This document shows, in pieces, positions 8,898 through 17,417 of a DNA stretch of 64,000 nucleotides. The translations under genes were made by a program, and so were the position numbers. How positions within the stretch are numbered: the stretch's first letter is position 1; the number at the start of each line of letters is the position of its first letter. Location: contig NZ_JAMJWG010000001.1 in NCBI RefSeq assembly GCF_024435355.1, forward strand, positions 434,001-498,000, given 5' to 3'. The notes under the pieces are model-generated. The model ran no database searches. It worked only from the letters and a program-made list of their open reading frames with translations, and had not been told where the DNA came from. Source of the DNA: Streptomyces odontomachi. GTDB taxonomy: Bacteria > Actinomycetota > Actinomycetes > Streptomycetales > Streptomycetaceae.

Positions 8898-10265
8898 CTA
8901 CAGGGCGAAGGACTCGTGGTGGATCTGGCGCGCCGGCACCTTCGCCGCGCGCAGGGCGTCGTACACGGCCTGCGCGAAGCCGGGCGGCCCGCACAGGTAC
9001 ACGTCGTGCGTGCGGACATCCGGCAGCAGCCGCAGCAGCGCATCGGCGGTGATCACCGTGCGGCGGCCGTCCGGGGCGTTGAGCACGTAGTGCACCCGGG
9101 CCCCGCGCGCCTGCGCTATCCGTTCGAGTTCGCCGCGCAGTGCCAGCTCGGCGGGGGTGCGGGCGCGGTAGAGGAGGGTGAGGTCGCCGGCATCGGCGGG
9201 CAGTGCCTCGAAGAGCGTACGCAGCGGAGTGATCCCGGTACCGCCGGCGATCAGCAGCACGTTGCGGCGGCGGCGCCTTGCCGGGGTGAGCGCCCCGTAC
9301 GGGCCCGCCGCCCACACCCGGGTGCCGGGCGGCAGGAGCGCGAGCGCCGCGCTGTGGTCGCCGAGTGCCTTGACGGTGATGCGCAGCGCACCGCCCGCGG
9401 GCGGCGCCGACAGGGAGTAGGGGTGCGAGGTCCACCACATGCCTCCGGTCAGGAACCGCCAGCGCAGGAACTGCCCCGGTGCGGCGGTCAGCTCGTCCAT
9501 CCGGCGCCCGCTCATCCACACCGAGGTCACGCCCGGCGCCTCGCGCACCACCGCCACGACACGCAACCGGTGCCGGAGATTGAGCCGGACGGGGGCGAGT
9601 ACCCGGAACCACGACACCAGGGCCGCCGCGCCCACGTACAGGACGTACCAGGCGGCCCGTGCGCCCGGGTGCACGGAGAGGTCGGCGCCGAGCGCCAGCT
9701 GGTGTCCGAAGGCGAGGAAGACCGCGGCGTAGGTGAGAACGTGCAGGTAGTACCAGACCTCGTAGCGCACCCGGCGCCGCACGGCACGCGCCGAGACGAC
9801 CCCCACCACGATCAGCACCACGGCCCCCGCCGCGCCCTTGAGCATCTCCGGGTAGTGGAACACGATCGTGTCGAGCTCGGCGAGCGGGCCGGCGCCGCCC
9901 TGGGCCGCGTACCCGAGGGTGATCAGCACGATGTGGGCGACGAGGAGGCAGATCGTCCAGCGGCCCGCCGAGGCGTGCCAGCGGGCGACGCGGTCGCTGC
10001 CGACGCGCTGTTCGAGCAGTGGCACGCGGGCCATGAGGACGACCAGCAGGGCGCACATGTAGCCGCTGAGGAGTCCGGCGATCCGGCCGGCGCCGGTCAG
10101 CCATCCGGCCGTGCCGATCACGGCGTCCGTGTCCTGCCACCACAGGGCGAGCACGGCGAGGCCGCCGGCCCAGGCCGCGGCCAGCAGGGGCAGGGCGGGG
10201 GAACGGTGGCGTGCGGGGCGGGGGGCGCGGTGGCGGACGGGCGCCGGGCTCTGGGTGAGGGTCAC
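8898..10265 (-). CDS. ferric-reductase-like transmembrane flavocytochrome with NAD(P)H:flavin oxidoreductase domain
   Basis: A 455-residue protein. The N-terminal half has about six membrane helices of the ferric reductase/NADPH-oxidase type, with helix histidines (for example RWHAS, VAHIV, YYLHVLTYAA) placed as heme ligands. The C-terminal half is an FNR-like module, with a flavin-binding PGQFLRWRF segment, a nucleotide-binding AGGTGITPLR segment and the terminal LCGPPGF. It probably moves electrons from NAD(P)H across the membrane to the FMN-binding protein. GTG 10265 is preferred because AGGAGGC is about 11 nt upstream; an in-frame start at 10304 has no ribosome-binding site. It is divergent from a two-component system. 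Confidence 0.88.
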   Translation of the reverse strand: MTLTQSPAPVRHRAPRPARHRSPALPLLAAAWAGGLAVLALWWQDTDAVIGTAGWLTGAGRIAGLLSGYMCALLVVLMARVPLLEQRVGSDRVARWHASAGRWTICLLVAHIVLITLGYAAQGGAGPLAELDTIVFHYPEMLKGAAGAVVLIVVGVVSARAVRRRVRYEVWYYLHVLTYAAVFLAFGHQLALGADLSVHPGARAAWYVLYVGAAALVSWFRVLAPVRLNLRHRLRVVAVVREAPGVTSVWMSGRRMDELTAAPGQFLRWRFLTGGMWWTSHPYSLSAPPAGGALRITVKALGDHSAALALLPPGTRVWAAGPYGALTPARRRRRNVLLIAGGTGITPLRTLFEALPADAGDLTLLYRARTPAELALRGELERIAQARGARVHYVLNAPDGRRTVITADALLRLLPDVRTHDVYLCGPPGFAQAVYDALRAAKVPARQIHHESFAL

Positions 10266-10395
10266 GATGGCGGGAGCCTCCTGTCTCCTGCGGGCTGGGT
10301 CCACTGTGCGAGGTGAAGTTCTGAGCGGGCTCTGAAGTGACTCCCGCGCCGCCGGGGAGACCCGCTTCGGTCCGGGCTCGGCGGCGGTCCCAGAA

Positions 10396-10449
10396 GAACG
10401 GCGGTCTCGGAAAGAACGGCGGTCTCGGAAAGAACGGCCGTTTCAGAAG
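10396..10449. repeat. three tandem 18-bp repeats between redox operon and two-component genes
   Basis: The unit GAACGGCGGTCTCGGAAA occurs perfectly at 10396-10413 and 10414-10431, with a degenerate third copy at 10432-10449 (GAACGGCCGTTTCAGAAG). It lies between the divergent starts at 10265 and 10577. Near 10320-10336 there is also a TCTGA-N6-TCTGA direct repeat. OmpR-type response regulators bind direct repeats, so these are candidate sites for the regulator encoded next door. That role is inferred. Confidence 0.55.
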
Positions 10450-10576
10450 AGACGCACAGCAAACAGAGAGACCCTGGTTCTGCGACCCTGTCGTCCGGGG
10501 AAGCCCTGGACGGCGCACCCGAAGGGTTGCCGTGTGCCAGCCCGCGAACCGTTCCCGTACCGCGAGGTCCGCCAGT

Positions 10577-11305
10577 ATGTCCCAGCGCTCCACCCTCACC
10601 CGCCCCGACGGGGGCCCCGTGCGCGTGCTCGTCGTCGAGGACGAGCCCGACCTGGCCGAAGTCGTGAGCGGTGTGCTGCGTTACGAGGGGTGGCAGGTGC
10701 AGACGGCGGCCACGTGTCGTGCGGCCGTCGAGGCGGGGCGGGAGTTCGGGCCCGATGTGGTCGTCCTCGATGTGATGCTGCCCGACGGGGACGGGATGAC
10801 GGTGCTGCGTGAACTGCGGGCCGCTCAGCCGGACGTCTGCGTGCTCTTCCTCACCGCTCGGGACAGCGTCGAGGACCGCATCGCCGGGATCACCGCGGGC
10901 GGCGACGACTACGTCACCAAGCCGTTCAGCCTGGAGGAACTGGTGGCACGGTTGCGCGGGCTGCTGCGCCGGGCCGGTATGACCAGGGAGCGGGCCGAGC
11001 GTGCGCTGCTGACCGTCGGGGATCTGGAGATGGACGAGGAGGCCCACGAGGTCAGCCGGGGCGGCATCGGTATCGAGCTGTCGCCCACCGAATTCGAGCT
11101 GCTGCGCTGTCTGATGCGGCATTCGCGCCGGGTGCTCAGCAAGGCACAGCTCCTCGACCTGGTCTGGCCCTACGACTACGGGGGTCAGGCCCATGTCGTG
11201 GAGCTCTACATCTCGTACCTGCGCAAGAAGATCGACGCCGGACGGGACCCCATGATCCATACGGTGCGGGGCGCCGGGTACGTCCTGAAACCGGCCGTGC
11301 GATGA
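10577..11305 (+). CDS. OmpR/PhoB-family response regulator
   Basis: A 242-residue regulator. The receiver domain has the acidic pair in VVEDEPD (residues 19-25), phospho-acceptor Asp65 in LDVMLPDG, Thr93 and Lys115 in YVTKPFS. The C-terminal winged-helix DNA-binding domain ends with the family's IHTVRGAGYVL. ATG 10577 has GCGAGG 9 nt upstream; longer readings extend into the repeat-containing leader. The gene overlaps the kinase gene by ATGA. The divergent neighbour is the flavin electron-transfer operon, the likely target. Confidence 0.92.
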   Translation: MSQRSTLTRPDGGPVRVLVVEDEPDLAEVVSGVLRYEGWQVQTAATCRAAVEAGREFGPDVVVLDVMLPDGDGMTVLRELRAAQPDVCVLFLTARDSVEDRIAGITAGGDDYVTKPFSLEELVARLRGLLRRAGMTRERAERALLTVGDLEMDEEAHEVSRGGIGIELSPTEFELLRCLMRHSRRVLSKAQLLDLVWPYDYGGQAHVVELYISYLRKKIDAGRDPMIHTVRGAGYVLKPAVR

Positions 11306-12801
11306 GGCGGCCCGCACCGCTCAGCGGGCTCGTCCGGCTCGCCCACCGGACCGCACCGGCCGCCTGGCCCCGGCTGCGCACCCTGCGGGCCCGGCTCACG
11401 GGCGGGCTCGTGGTGCTGCTCGCGGTCAGCTGCGCCACCGTCGGGGTGGCGGCCGTGCTGGAACTCGACGGCTTCCTCACCGGCCGTCTCGATCAGCAGC
11501 TCGCGCAGGCCGGAACCGACTTCCCGGCCAGCCTCGAACACCGCGACCAGCCCAACGACCATGACGGCGACGAGTACGCCGACACCCGCCACCAGACCCC
11601 CGGTACCCTCGGCGTCCGCCTCGTGGGCGGGCACGTCACGAACGCCGCCGTGGTGCGCTCCGGCTCCCACCTGAAGGTGACCTTGACCCGCGCCGACCGG
11701 TCCGCGCTCGCCGGCGTACCGGTCAACGGCCGTCCGCACACCGTCGACCTGGCGGCTTCGTCCCTCGACGACTACCGGGTAGCGGCCTCTCCGGGGCGCG
11801 ACGGGGACGTGCTGATCACCGGCCTTCCACTGGAGCCCGTCGAGTCGGCGGTACGCCACATCGAAGCAGTCGCGGCCGGTGTCTTCGGCGCGGCCCTCGC
11901 GATCACCGGGGTCGCGGGTGCCCTGTGGGTGCGCTGGTCGCTGCGTCCGCTGAGCCGTATGACGGCCACCGCACGGCAGGTCAGCGGTCTCCCGCTGGCC
12001 AGCGGCGAGGTGGCGCTGCCGCCGCGCGCCCCGGAATCCGACCCGCGCAGCGAAGTGGGCCAGCTCACCGCCGCTTTCAACCGGATGCTCGGCCACGTCG
12101 AGGACGCCCTCACCGAGCGGCACGCCAGCCAGGAGCGGCTGCGCAGCTTCTCCGCCGACGCCAGCCACGAACTGCGCACCCCGGTCGCCTCCGTACGCGG
12201 CCACGCCGAACTGGCCCTGCTCCATCCGGGCGCGGTGCCGTACGAGGTACGGCACGCTCTGGAACGCATCGAGGCCGAGTCCGCCCGCATGGGCACCATG
12301 GTCGACGAACTCCTGCTGCTGGCCCGTCTCGACGCGGGCCGCCCCCTGGCACGCCAGCCCGTCGACCTCACTCGCCTCGTGCTGGACGCGGTGGCCGACG
12401 CACGCGCGGCGGGCCCCGGGCACCGCTGGATCCTGGAGCTGCCCGAGGAACCGGTCACCGTGCCCGGCGACGGCCACCGCCTCCACCAGTTGCTCGCCAA
12501 CCTGCTGCTCAACGCCCGCCTGCACACCCCCGACGGCACCACGGTCACCGTCCGCCTGACCGCATCGGGCGACACCGTGCACCTCGCGGTCCTGGACGAC
12601 GGCCCCGGCATCCCCGAAGAGCTGCTGCCCAGCGTCTTCGACCGCTTCACGCACGGCGGGGGCCGCCGCACCCCGGGCACGGGCGGCGGCACCGGACTCG
12701 GCCTGTCCATCGTCGCCGCGGTGGCCGAGGCGCACGGCGGCACGGTCACCCTGGACAGCCGCCCCGGCCGGACGGCGTTCACGGTGGGGCTGCCGCGGTG
12801 A
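11302..12801 (+). CDS. membrane sensor histidine kinase
   Basis: A 499-residue sensor kinase. It has a membrane helix at about 32-56, an extracytoplasmic region of about 140 residues rich in His/Asp/Arg (RDQPNDHDGDEYADTRHQ near 80-100), a second helix at about 190-212 and a HAMP linker. The dimerisation helix carries His289 in ADASHELRTP. The ATPase domain contains an N box (NLLLNARLHTPDG), DDGPGIP and GGGTGLGLSIV. The ATGA overlap pairs it with the upstream response regulator. The acidic/His-rich sensor loop could bind metal or protons; the stimulus is unknown. Confidence 0.92.
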   Translation: MRRPAPLSGLVRLAHRTAPAAWPRLRTLRARLTGGLVVLLAVSCATVGVAAVLELDGFLTGRLDQQLAQAGTDFPASLEHRDQPNDHDGDEYADTRHQTPGTLGVRLVGGHVTNAAVVRSGSHLKVTLTRADRSALAGVPVNGRPHTVDLAASSLDDYRVAASPGRDGDVLITGLPLEPVESAVRHIEAVAAGVFGAALAITGVAGALWVRWSLRPLSRMTATARQVSGLPLASGEVALPPRAPESDPRSEVGQLTAAFNRMLGHVEDALTERHASQERLRSFSADASHELRTPVASVRGHAELALLHPGAVPYEVRHALERIEAESARMGTMVDELLLLARLDAGRPLARQPVDLTRLVLDAVADARAAGPGHRWILELPEEPVTVPGDGHRLHQLLANLLLNARLHTPDGTTVTVRLTASGDTVHLAVLDDGPGIPEELLPSVFDRFTHGGGRRTPGTGGGTGLGLSIVAAVAEAHGGTVTLDSRPGRTAFTVGLPR

Positions 12802-12897
12802 GAGCAGCCCGGGACCCCGGGGCCGGCGTCGTCCTCGGCGGCCCGCCGGCACGCGCGGCAGCGACGCGCGAACCCGGGTGGTTCCGGCCAACGGGTG

Positions 12898-13821
12898 TCA
12901 TGCCCGGCCCGGGGTCTCGTCCTCGCCGCCCTCGGCGGCTCGGTGCAGCAGGTTCGCCAGCTGGTGCGCCAGCTCGTCCGGCAGCTCGCGGCGCCAGGCG
13001 AGCAGGATCGGCGAGACGGTCCGGGGCGTGCTGATCCGGGCGAAGCGCACGCCGCGATGCGGCCCACGTGCGACGGCGGCGGACAGCAGCGCCACCCCGT
13101 CGCCGGCCGCCACCAGTCCCAGTACCAGCGGGGTCCCCAGCGCCTCGTAGCGGATGCGGGGCACGAAGCCGGCCTGCGCGCAGCCCGAGAGGATCGCCGG
13201 GAGCAGTCCGTGGTCGACACGGCGCTCGTAGACGACGAAGTCCTCGCCGGCCAGCGCGGACAGCGGGATCTCCGCGGCGGCCAGCCGATGGCCGGCCGGC
13301 AGCGCGGCCACCAGCTCGTCGTTGTGCACCACCACCGAGTCGATGCCCTCGCCGGCCGGAATGGGCCCGCGGACCACCACGCAGTCGTAGCGCTCCGCCA
13401 CCAGGCCGGCCAGGAGATCCGCCGTGTGCCCCTCGCGCAGCTCCCACATGACGTCCGGCCGCAGGGCCCGCAGACGGATGATGGCCCGGGGGAGCGCGTG
13501 CACCGCCATCGCCTCGACGCAGCCGAGCGTCACCGAGCGCGCCGGTGCCTCGGCCACGTCGCGGACCCGGTCGCCCGCCTGCCTCCAGCGCTCGAGGATC
13601 GCCTCCGCCTCCTGGCGGAAGAGCGCGCCGGCCGGGGTGAGCCGGACCCCGCGCGCCGATCGGTCGAACAGCGTGGCGCCGACGGCCGCCTCCAGCGCCC
13701 GCACATGCCGCGTCACCGGCGGCTGCGCCATGTGCATGCGCGCCGCCGCACGACCGAAGTGGAGTTCGTCGGCAACCGCGAGGAAGACTCTGAGCTGCTG
13801 GAACGTGGGGTCGATACCCAT
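12898..13821 (-). CDS. LysR-family transcriptional regulator
   Basis: A 307-residue LTTR, typical length. The N-terminal helix-turn-helix is LRVFLAVADELHFGRAAARM followed by QPPVTRHVRALE; the C-terminal substrate-binding domain spans about 92-295. It is transcribed away from the MHS transporter/M20 pair, the usual LysR arrangement for a divergently controlled target operon. Two inverted repeats lie in the shared promoter (see 13825-13853). The effector is unknown. Confidence 0.9.
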   Translation of the reverse strand: MGIDPTFQQLRVFLAVADELHFGRAAARMHMAQPPVTRHVRALEAAVGATLFDRSARGVRLTPAGALFRQEAEAILERWRQAGDRVRDVAEAPARSVTLGCVEAMAVHALPRAIIRLRALRPDVMWELREGHTADLLAGLVAERYDCVVVRGPIPAGEGIDSVVVHNDELVAALPAGHRLAAAEIPLSALAGEDFVVYERRVDHGLLPAILSGCAQAGFVPRIRYEALGTPLVLGLVAAGDGVALLSAAVARGPHRGVRFARISTPRTVSPILLAWRRELPDELAHQLANLLHRAAEGGEDETPGRA

Positions 13822-13824
13822 AAC

Positions 13825-13853
13825 GGTATCGACGCTACCAATACCCGTATTGG
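13825..13853. promoter_or_regulatory. candidate LysR-binding inverted repeats
   Basis: The intergenic region contains GGTA-N7-TACC at 13825-13839 (a T-N11-A type box). Immediately after, sharing the CC, is CCAATAC-N2-GTATTGG at 13838-13853. Both lie just upstream of the LysR start and about 85-110 nt from the transporter start, as expected for LysR autoregulation and divergent activation. Confidence 0.5.
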
Positions 13854-13937
13854 ACGGTCACGGGAACGCCGTCGAGACTCGGACGGACATTCGACCGCCG
13901 GGCGCCAGCGGCGGGCGACGAGCTCCGGGAGGACAGC

Positions 13938-15272
13938 ATGACCGGCTCACCCGTCACCGGCGCGGCCGAGCGACGCAAGGTGTTCTGGGCGGCGACCATC
14001 GGAGTCTCCGTCGAGTGGTACGACTACGCGGTGTACGGCGTGCTCGCCCCGGTCATCGCCGACCGGTTCTTCGCCCCGGGCGACCGTCCCGCAGCGCTGC
14101 TCGCGACGTTCGGGATCTTCGCGCTGTCGTTCCTGGTGCGCCCGCTGGGCAGCATGTACTTCGGCAGCATCGGCGACCGGTACGGCCGGCGGAAGGTCAC
14201 GGCCACCGTCATCCTGCTGATGTCGCTGGCCACCGGCTTGATCGGGGTGCTGCCGACCTACGACACCCTCGGCATCGCGGCACCGTTGCTCCTGCTGCTG
14301 CTGCTGCTGCTGCGCATGGCCCAGGGCCTGTCCGCAGGTGGCGAAATGGGTGCCCCGACGATGCTCTACGAGCACATCCAGCCGGGGCGCCGCGGGCTCG
14401 TCTTCGGCGTGTTCAACCTGTCGTCGTACGTCTCCAGCCTGACCGCGCTGGGGCTCACCGCCACGTTGACCAGCATGCTCGGCACCGACGGGATGAACGC
14501 CTGGGGATGGCGCCTGCCGTTCCTGCTGGCGCTCCCGGTCGGCCTGATCGGCCTCTATCTGCGCACGCGGGTACAGGAGTCCCCCGTCTTCCGCGAGCTC
14601 GCCGAGCGCGGGCAGGTGCCCTCCCGGCCGGTGCGCAGCCTGTTCGGTGCGCAGCGCCGTGCCCTGGGCGCCTACGGCGCGATGATCATGATCAACGCGG
14701 TCGCCTTCTACGTGCTGAACACCTACCTGCCGACCTACCTGTCTACGAGCGCCGGGGTGCCCCGCACCACCGCGCTGTGGGCCTCGGCGCTGATCTCGTT
14801 CACGATGATCCTCATCCAGCCCCTGTACGGCCTGCTGTCCGACCGGGTCGGGCGGAAGCCGGTCTTCCTCGGCGCCGTCGTCGGCCTCTTCCTGCTGAGC
14901 GTGCCGGCGTTCTTCGTGGCGGGCGCCGGCGGCTTCGCCATGGTGTACCTGGGGGAGCTGCTGTTCGTCCTGGCCGCGGCGCCGACCAGCGCGTTGTCCG
15001 CGGTCGTCGGCCTGGAACTGTTCCCGCCCGGCGTGCGGTACAGCGGCGTCGCGATCGGCTACAACTTCGCCTACGCCGTCTTCGGCGGCACCGCGCCGTA
15101 CGTGGCCACCTGGCTGCTGGACACCACCGGTTCCCGGCTGTCGCCGCCGATGTACATCATGGCGATCGCCGTGGTGTCGTTCCTGGTCCTGTGGCGGCTG
15201 CTCCCGGAGACCGCGCCCTGCGTCACCGCACCGCACGAGCACCCTGCGGACACCGAGGCCACGCCGGCATGA
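13938..15272 (+). CDS. MHS-family (metabolite:H+ symporter) MFS transporter
   Basis: A 444-residue, 12-helix MFS protein. The N terminus shows the MHS hallmark [10 protein letters not shown], then [20 protein letters not shown] (the loop 2-3 motif) and later LSDRVGRKP. Family members import organic acids, betaines or related carboxylates with protons. It overlaps the M20-like hydrolase by ATGA and is divergent from a LysR gene, suggesting uptake and cleavage of the same compound. A run of seven CTG codons (14292-14312) encodes part of a poly-Leu stretch. Confidence 0.88.
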   Translation: MTGSPVTGAAERRKVFWAATIGVSVEWYDYAVYGVLAPVIADRFFAPGDRPAALLATFGIFALSFLVRPLGSMYFGSIGDRYGRRKVTATVILLMSLATGLIGVLPTYDTLGIAAPLLLLLLLLLRMAQGLSAGGEMGAPTMLYEHIQPGRRGLVFGVFNLSSYVSSLTALGLTATLTSMLGTDGMNAWGWRLPFLLALPVGLIGLYLRTRVQESPVFRELAERGQVPSRPVRSLFGAQRRALGAYGAMIMINAVAFYVLNTYLPTYLSTSAGVPRTTALWASALISFTMILIQPLYGLLSDRVGRKPVFLGAVVGLFLLSVPAFFVAGAGGFAMVYLGELLFVLAAAPTSALSAVVGLELFPPGVRYSGVAIGYNFAYAVFGGTAPYVATWLLDTTGSRLSPPMYIMAIAVVSFLVLWRLLPETAPCVTAPHEHPADTEATPA

Positions 15273-16486
15273 GGGCGGCGGAGACACCCGGCGTCGACCG
15301 CGAACGGGCCCTGGAAACGCTGCGTCGCATGGTCCGCTTCGACAGCCGGACCGAGACCCCCCAGGAGAGCTCGGTGGTGGACTGGCTGCTCGGCGAGCTG
15401 GCCGGGATCGGCCTGCGCGTGCACCGGCAACCGGTGGGCCCCGGCCGGTACAACGCGATCGGCGTGTGGCCCGGCAGCGGTTCGGGCACCTCGCTGATGT
15501 TCAACGGGCACGTGGACACCAACCCGCTCACCGAAGGGTGGACGGTCGACCCGTGGGGCGGACTGGTGGACGAGACCTTCGTGTACGGCCTCGGCGTCTC
15601 CAACATGAAGGCCGGGTGCGCCTCCTACCTGGAGGCGGTGCGCGCCCTGGCCGGGGCCGGCCTGCGACCGCGCGGCGACGTGCTGCTCACCTTCGTGGTG
15701 GGTGAACTCCAGGGCGGCGTGGGCACCCGCCGGCTGATCGAGGACGGCTGGCGGGCGGACTGCTTCGTCAACTGCGAGCCCACCGATCTCACGGCGCTCA
15801 CCGCGCACGCCGGCGCGTTGACGTTCGAGGTGGAACTGCACGGCTCGACACGGCACATGTCCAAGCGTGAGGAGGCCGCTGACGCGTTGGCCGCGGCTGC
15901 CGACCTGGTGCCGGCGCTCAACGCCCTCACGTTCGCCGGTGCGGCCACCGCCGAGGCGCACCGGGTGAACCGCACGCACGTGGGCGTCGTGCGCTCCGGC
16001 CTCGGCAGCGACCTCCTGGGCACCCGACCACCGCAGGTCGCGGACGTGGCCCGACTCGCCGGCAGCGCCCGCTACGGCCAGGGGCAGACCCCGGACACCG
16101 TGCTCGCCGAACTGACGACCGAGGTCGAACGCGTGTGCCTGCGCCATCCGGGGGTGCGGGCCGCGGTGGCGCGCACGGACGGCGCCGGGCCGACCATGGA
16201 CCAGCCGTTCTTCGTCGACCCGGAAGAGCCGGTGGTCACCGCGGTGAACGCCGCGTACCGCGCCGTGCGCGGCGAGGCTCAACTGACCGGCGCGATCCGG
16301 CCCTACTGCTTCTACGGCAGCGACGCCTCCCTGTTGCAGCACGCCGCGGGCATGCCCGGCCTGGTGTGCGGGCCCGGCGGCAAGTACAACACCATGCCTG
16401 ACGAGCGGGTGGAGATCTCCGACTACCTGGACATGGCGCGGGTCCACCAGCTCACCATCGACCGGATCTGCGGCCTGGCGGGCTGA
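15269..16486 (+). CDS. M20-family peptidase/deacylase-like protein with altered metal site
   Basis: A 405-residue protein with the ArgE/DapE/CPG2 layout: a catalytic domain interrupted by a dimerisation/lid domain with RHMSK near residue 195. His81 (GHVDT), Glu146 and Glu170 (CEPT) match family residues. The bridging Asp is Asn112 (GVSNMKAG), the second Glu of the usual EE pair is Leu147 (GELQGG), and the last metal His is replaced in the KYNTMPDE segment (Asn374). By analogy it would hydrolyse an N-acyl amino acid or dipeptide, but the metal site may be changed or lost. I recall a subfamily with SNMKA, so this may be a conserved variant. ATGA-coupled to the MHS transporter. Confidence 0.82.
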   Translation: MRAAETPGVDRERALETLRRMVRFDSRTETPQESSVVDWLLGELAGIGLRVHRQPVGPGRYNAIGVWPGSGSGTSLMFNGHVDTNPLTEGWTVDPWGGLVDETFVYGLGVSNMKAGCASYLEAVRALAGAGLRPRGDVLLTFVVGELQGGVGTRRLIEDGWRADCFVNCEPTDLTALTAHAGALTFEVELHGSTRHMSKREEAADALAAAADLVPALNALTFAGAATAEAHRVNRTHVGVVRSGLGSDLLGTRPPQVADVARLAGSARYGQGQTPDTVLAELTTEVERVCLRHPGVRAAVARTDGAGPTMDQPFFVDPEEPVVTAVNAAYRAVRGEAQLTGAIRPYCFYGSDASLLQHAAGMPGLVCGPGGKYNTMPDERVEISDYLDMARVHQLTIDRICGLAG

Positions 16487-16919
16487 TCGACAGCGAAGTC
16501 AGGCAGCCCCGGTGCCACCGCCACGGCACAAGCTGCACGACGCCGAACGCCACCTCGACGACGAGGAACAGCCACAGCACCCGCGTGACACCGTGGGCCA
16601 GCGCGTACGCCTGCCATGCCGCGAACAGCGTGCGCGCCACCCCGTCGAGCAATCCGTGCACGGGCAGCGGCTTGACGATGCGCAGGACGGCCCAGACACA
16701 CACGACCGAGCCCATCAGATTCGCGTACAGGGTCTGCATCGGGTCGAGATCGGGCATGGCGCCCAGCCCCAGGCCGTCGCCCAACGCGGACAACGCGTCA
16801 TGCACCAGCGCGTACGTCCACGGCGTCGCGAACCCCGCCGTGACCGCGAGGTCGTACCAGGCGCTTGCGCGAACGACCCGAAGGTAGCCAGGGCGCGCGG
16901 GGGTGACGAGAGAGATCAC
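16452..16919 (-). CDS. small four-helix membrane protein under a MerR-type promoter
   Basis: A 155-residue integral membrane protein with about four hydrophobic segments. It includes RASAWYDLAVTAGFATPWTY near the N terminus and VLWLFLVVEVAFGVVQLVPW towards the C terminus. I recognise it as a conserved hypothetical type without a known function. GTG 16919 is chosen because AGGAG lies 7 nt upstream and the MerR-type promoter ends about 37 nt before it. Its 3' end overlaps the convergent M20 gene by 35 nt. Confidence 0.7.
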   Translation of the reverse strand: MISLVTPARPGYLRVVRASAWYDLAVTAGFATPWTYALVHDALSALGDGLGLGAMPDLDPMQTLYANLMGSVVCVWAVLRIVKPLPVHGLLDGVARTLFAAWQAYALAHGVTRVLWLFLVVEVAFGVVQLVPWRWHRGCLTSLSISPPGRRSGRW

Positions 16920-16956
16920 TATGAGGCTCCTGCCGGTCTCGTGACAGCGACGCCTC

Positions 16957-16988
16957 ACGCTAAACAGTGGAGCACGCTCCAAGGTCAA
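16957..16988 (-). promoter_or_regulatory. MerR-family-type promoter with overlong spacer and dyad
   Basis: Reading leftward: -35 TTGACC (16988-16983), a 20-nt spacer and -10 TAGCGT (16962-16957). The spacer contains the perfect palindrome TGGAGCACGCTCCA (16968-16981). A 19-20 nt spacer with a central dyad is the hallmark of promoters twisted into register by MerR-family activators. The start codon at 16919 is about 37 nt downstream. No MerR gene is visible in this window. Confidence 0.72.
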
Positions 16989-16999
16989 GCCCGCGGGCC

Positions 17000-17062
17000 G
17001 GCGCAGACGGTGGAGCAGGCGGCGCAGACGGTGGAGGAGGCGGTGCACACGGTCGACGGCGG
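17000..17062. repeat. three 21-bp tandem repeats
   Basis: The unit GCGCAGACGGTGGAGCAGGCG at 17000-17020 recurs with one change at 17021-17041 and degenerates at 17042-17062. It lies directly upstream of the MerR-type promoter. A rightward frame would encode a heptad-like AQTVEQA repeat, but it has no start signal and leads into no recognisable protein. It may be non-coding regulatory DNA or a relic. Confidence 0.5.
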
Positions 17063-17417
17063 CCGCCGGCAGGCCGGCGCCCGCGCTTCGCTGCCCCTGA
17101 ACGCTGCCGGCCCGGGCGGTATTGATACATTCATGTTCGATTACGGTTCATTGGTATTCCGAACCATCATGTCGTCCGGCGTGAGGGTGGGGGCACGTCG
17201 GCCACAGTCAGGCCAACGCCGTCAAAGCCCGGGCGGATCTGTCGTCTGCGGCGGTGCCGTGATGACGCGCGTCGAGCCGGTGCAGGCCGCTGCCTGCACG
17301 ATCAGGGCCCTGCTCCGGCGGGGGCCGCACGGCGGTCGCGGTCATCCGGCAGCCCACAGGTGGCGGACGAGGGCCTGGCGACTTGGGTGGTTCTGTCTTT
17401 CCCTGAAAGGTTGAGAA
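17063..17417. promoter_or_regulatory. upstream region of DHA2 exporter with inverted repeats
   Basis: There is no convincing gene. A locally AT-richer stretch (17120-17170) contains GGTTC-N11-GAACC at 17145-17165, a candidate operator. A perfect 8-bp stem-loop (GTGCAGGC...GCCTGCAC) lies at 17280-17299. These probably belong to the promoter and leader of the exporter that begins at 17418; the regulator is not identified. Confidence 0.4.

Noticed and set aside
17000..17062. A coding region for a coiled-coil peptide (AQTVEQA repeats)
   Set aside because: There is no start signal and no downstream domain, and the region overlaps a clear promoter on the other strand.
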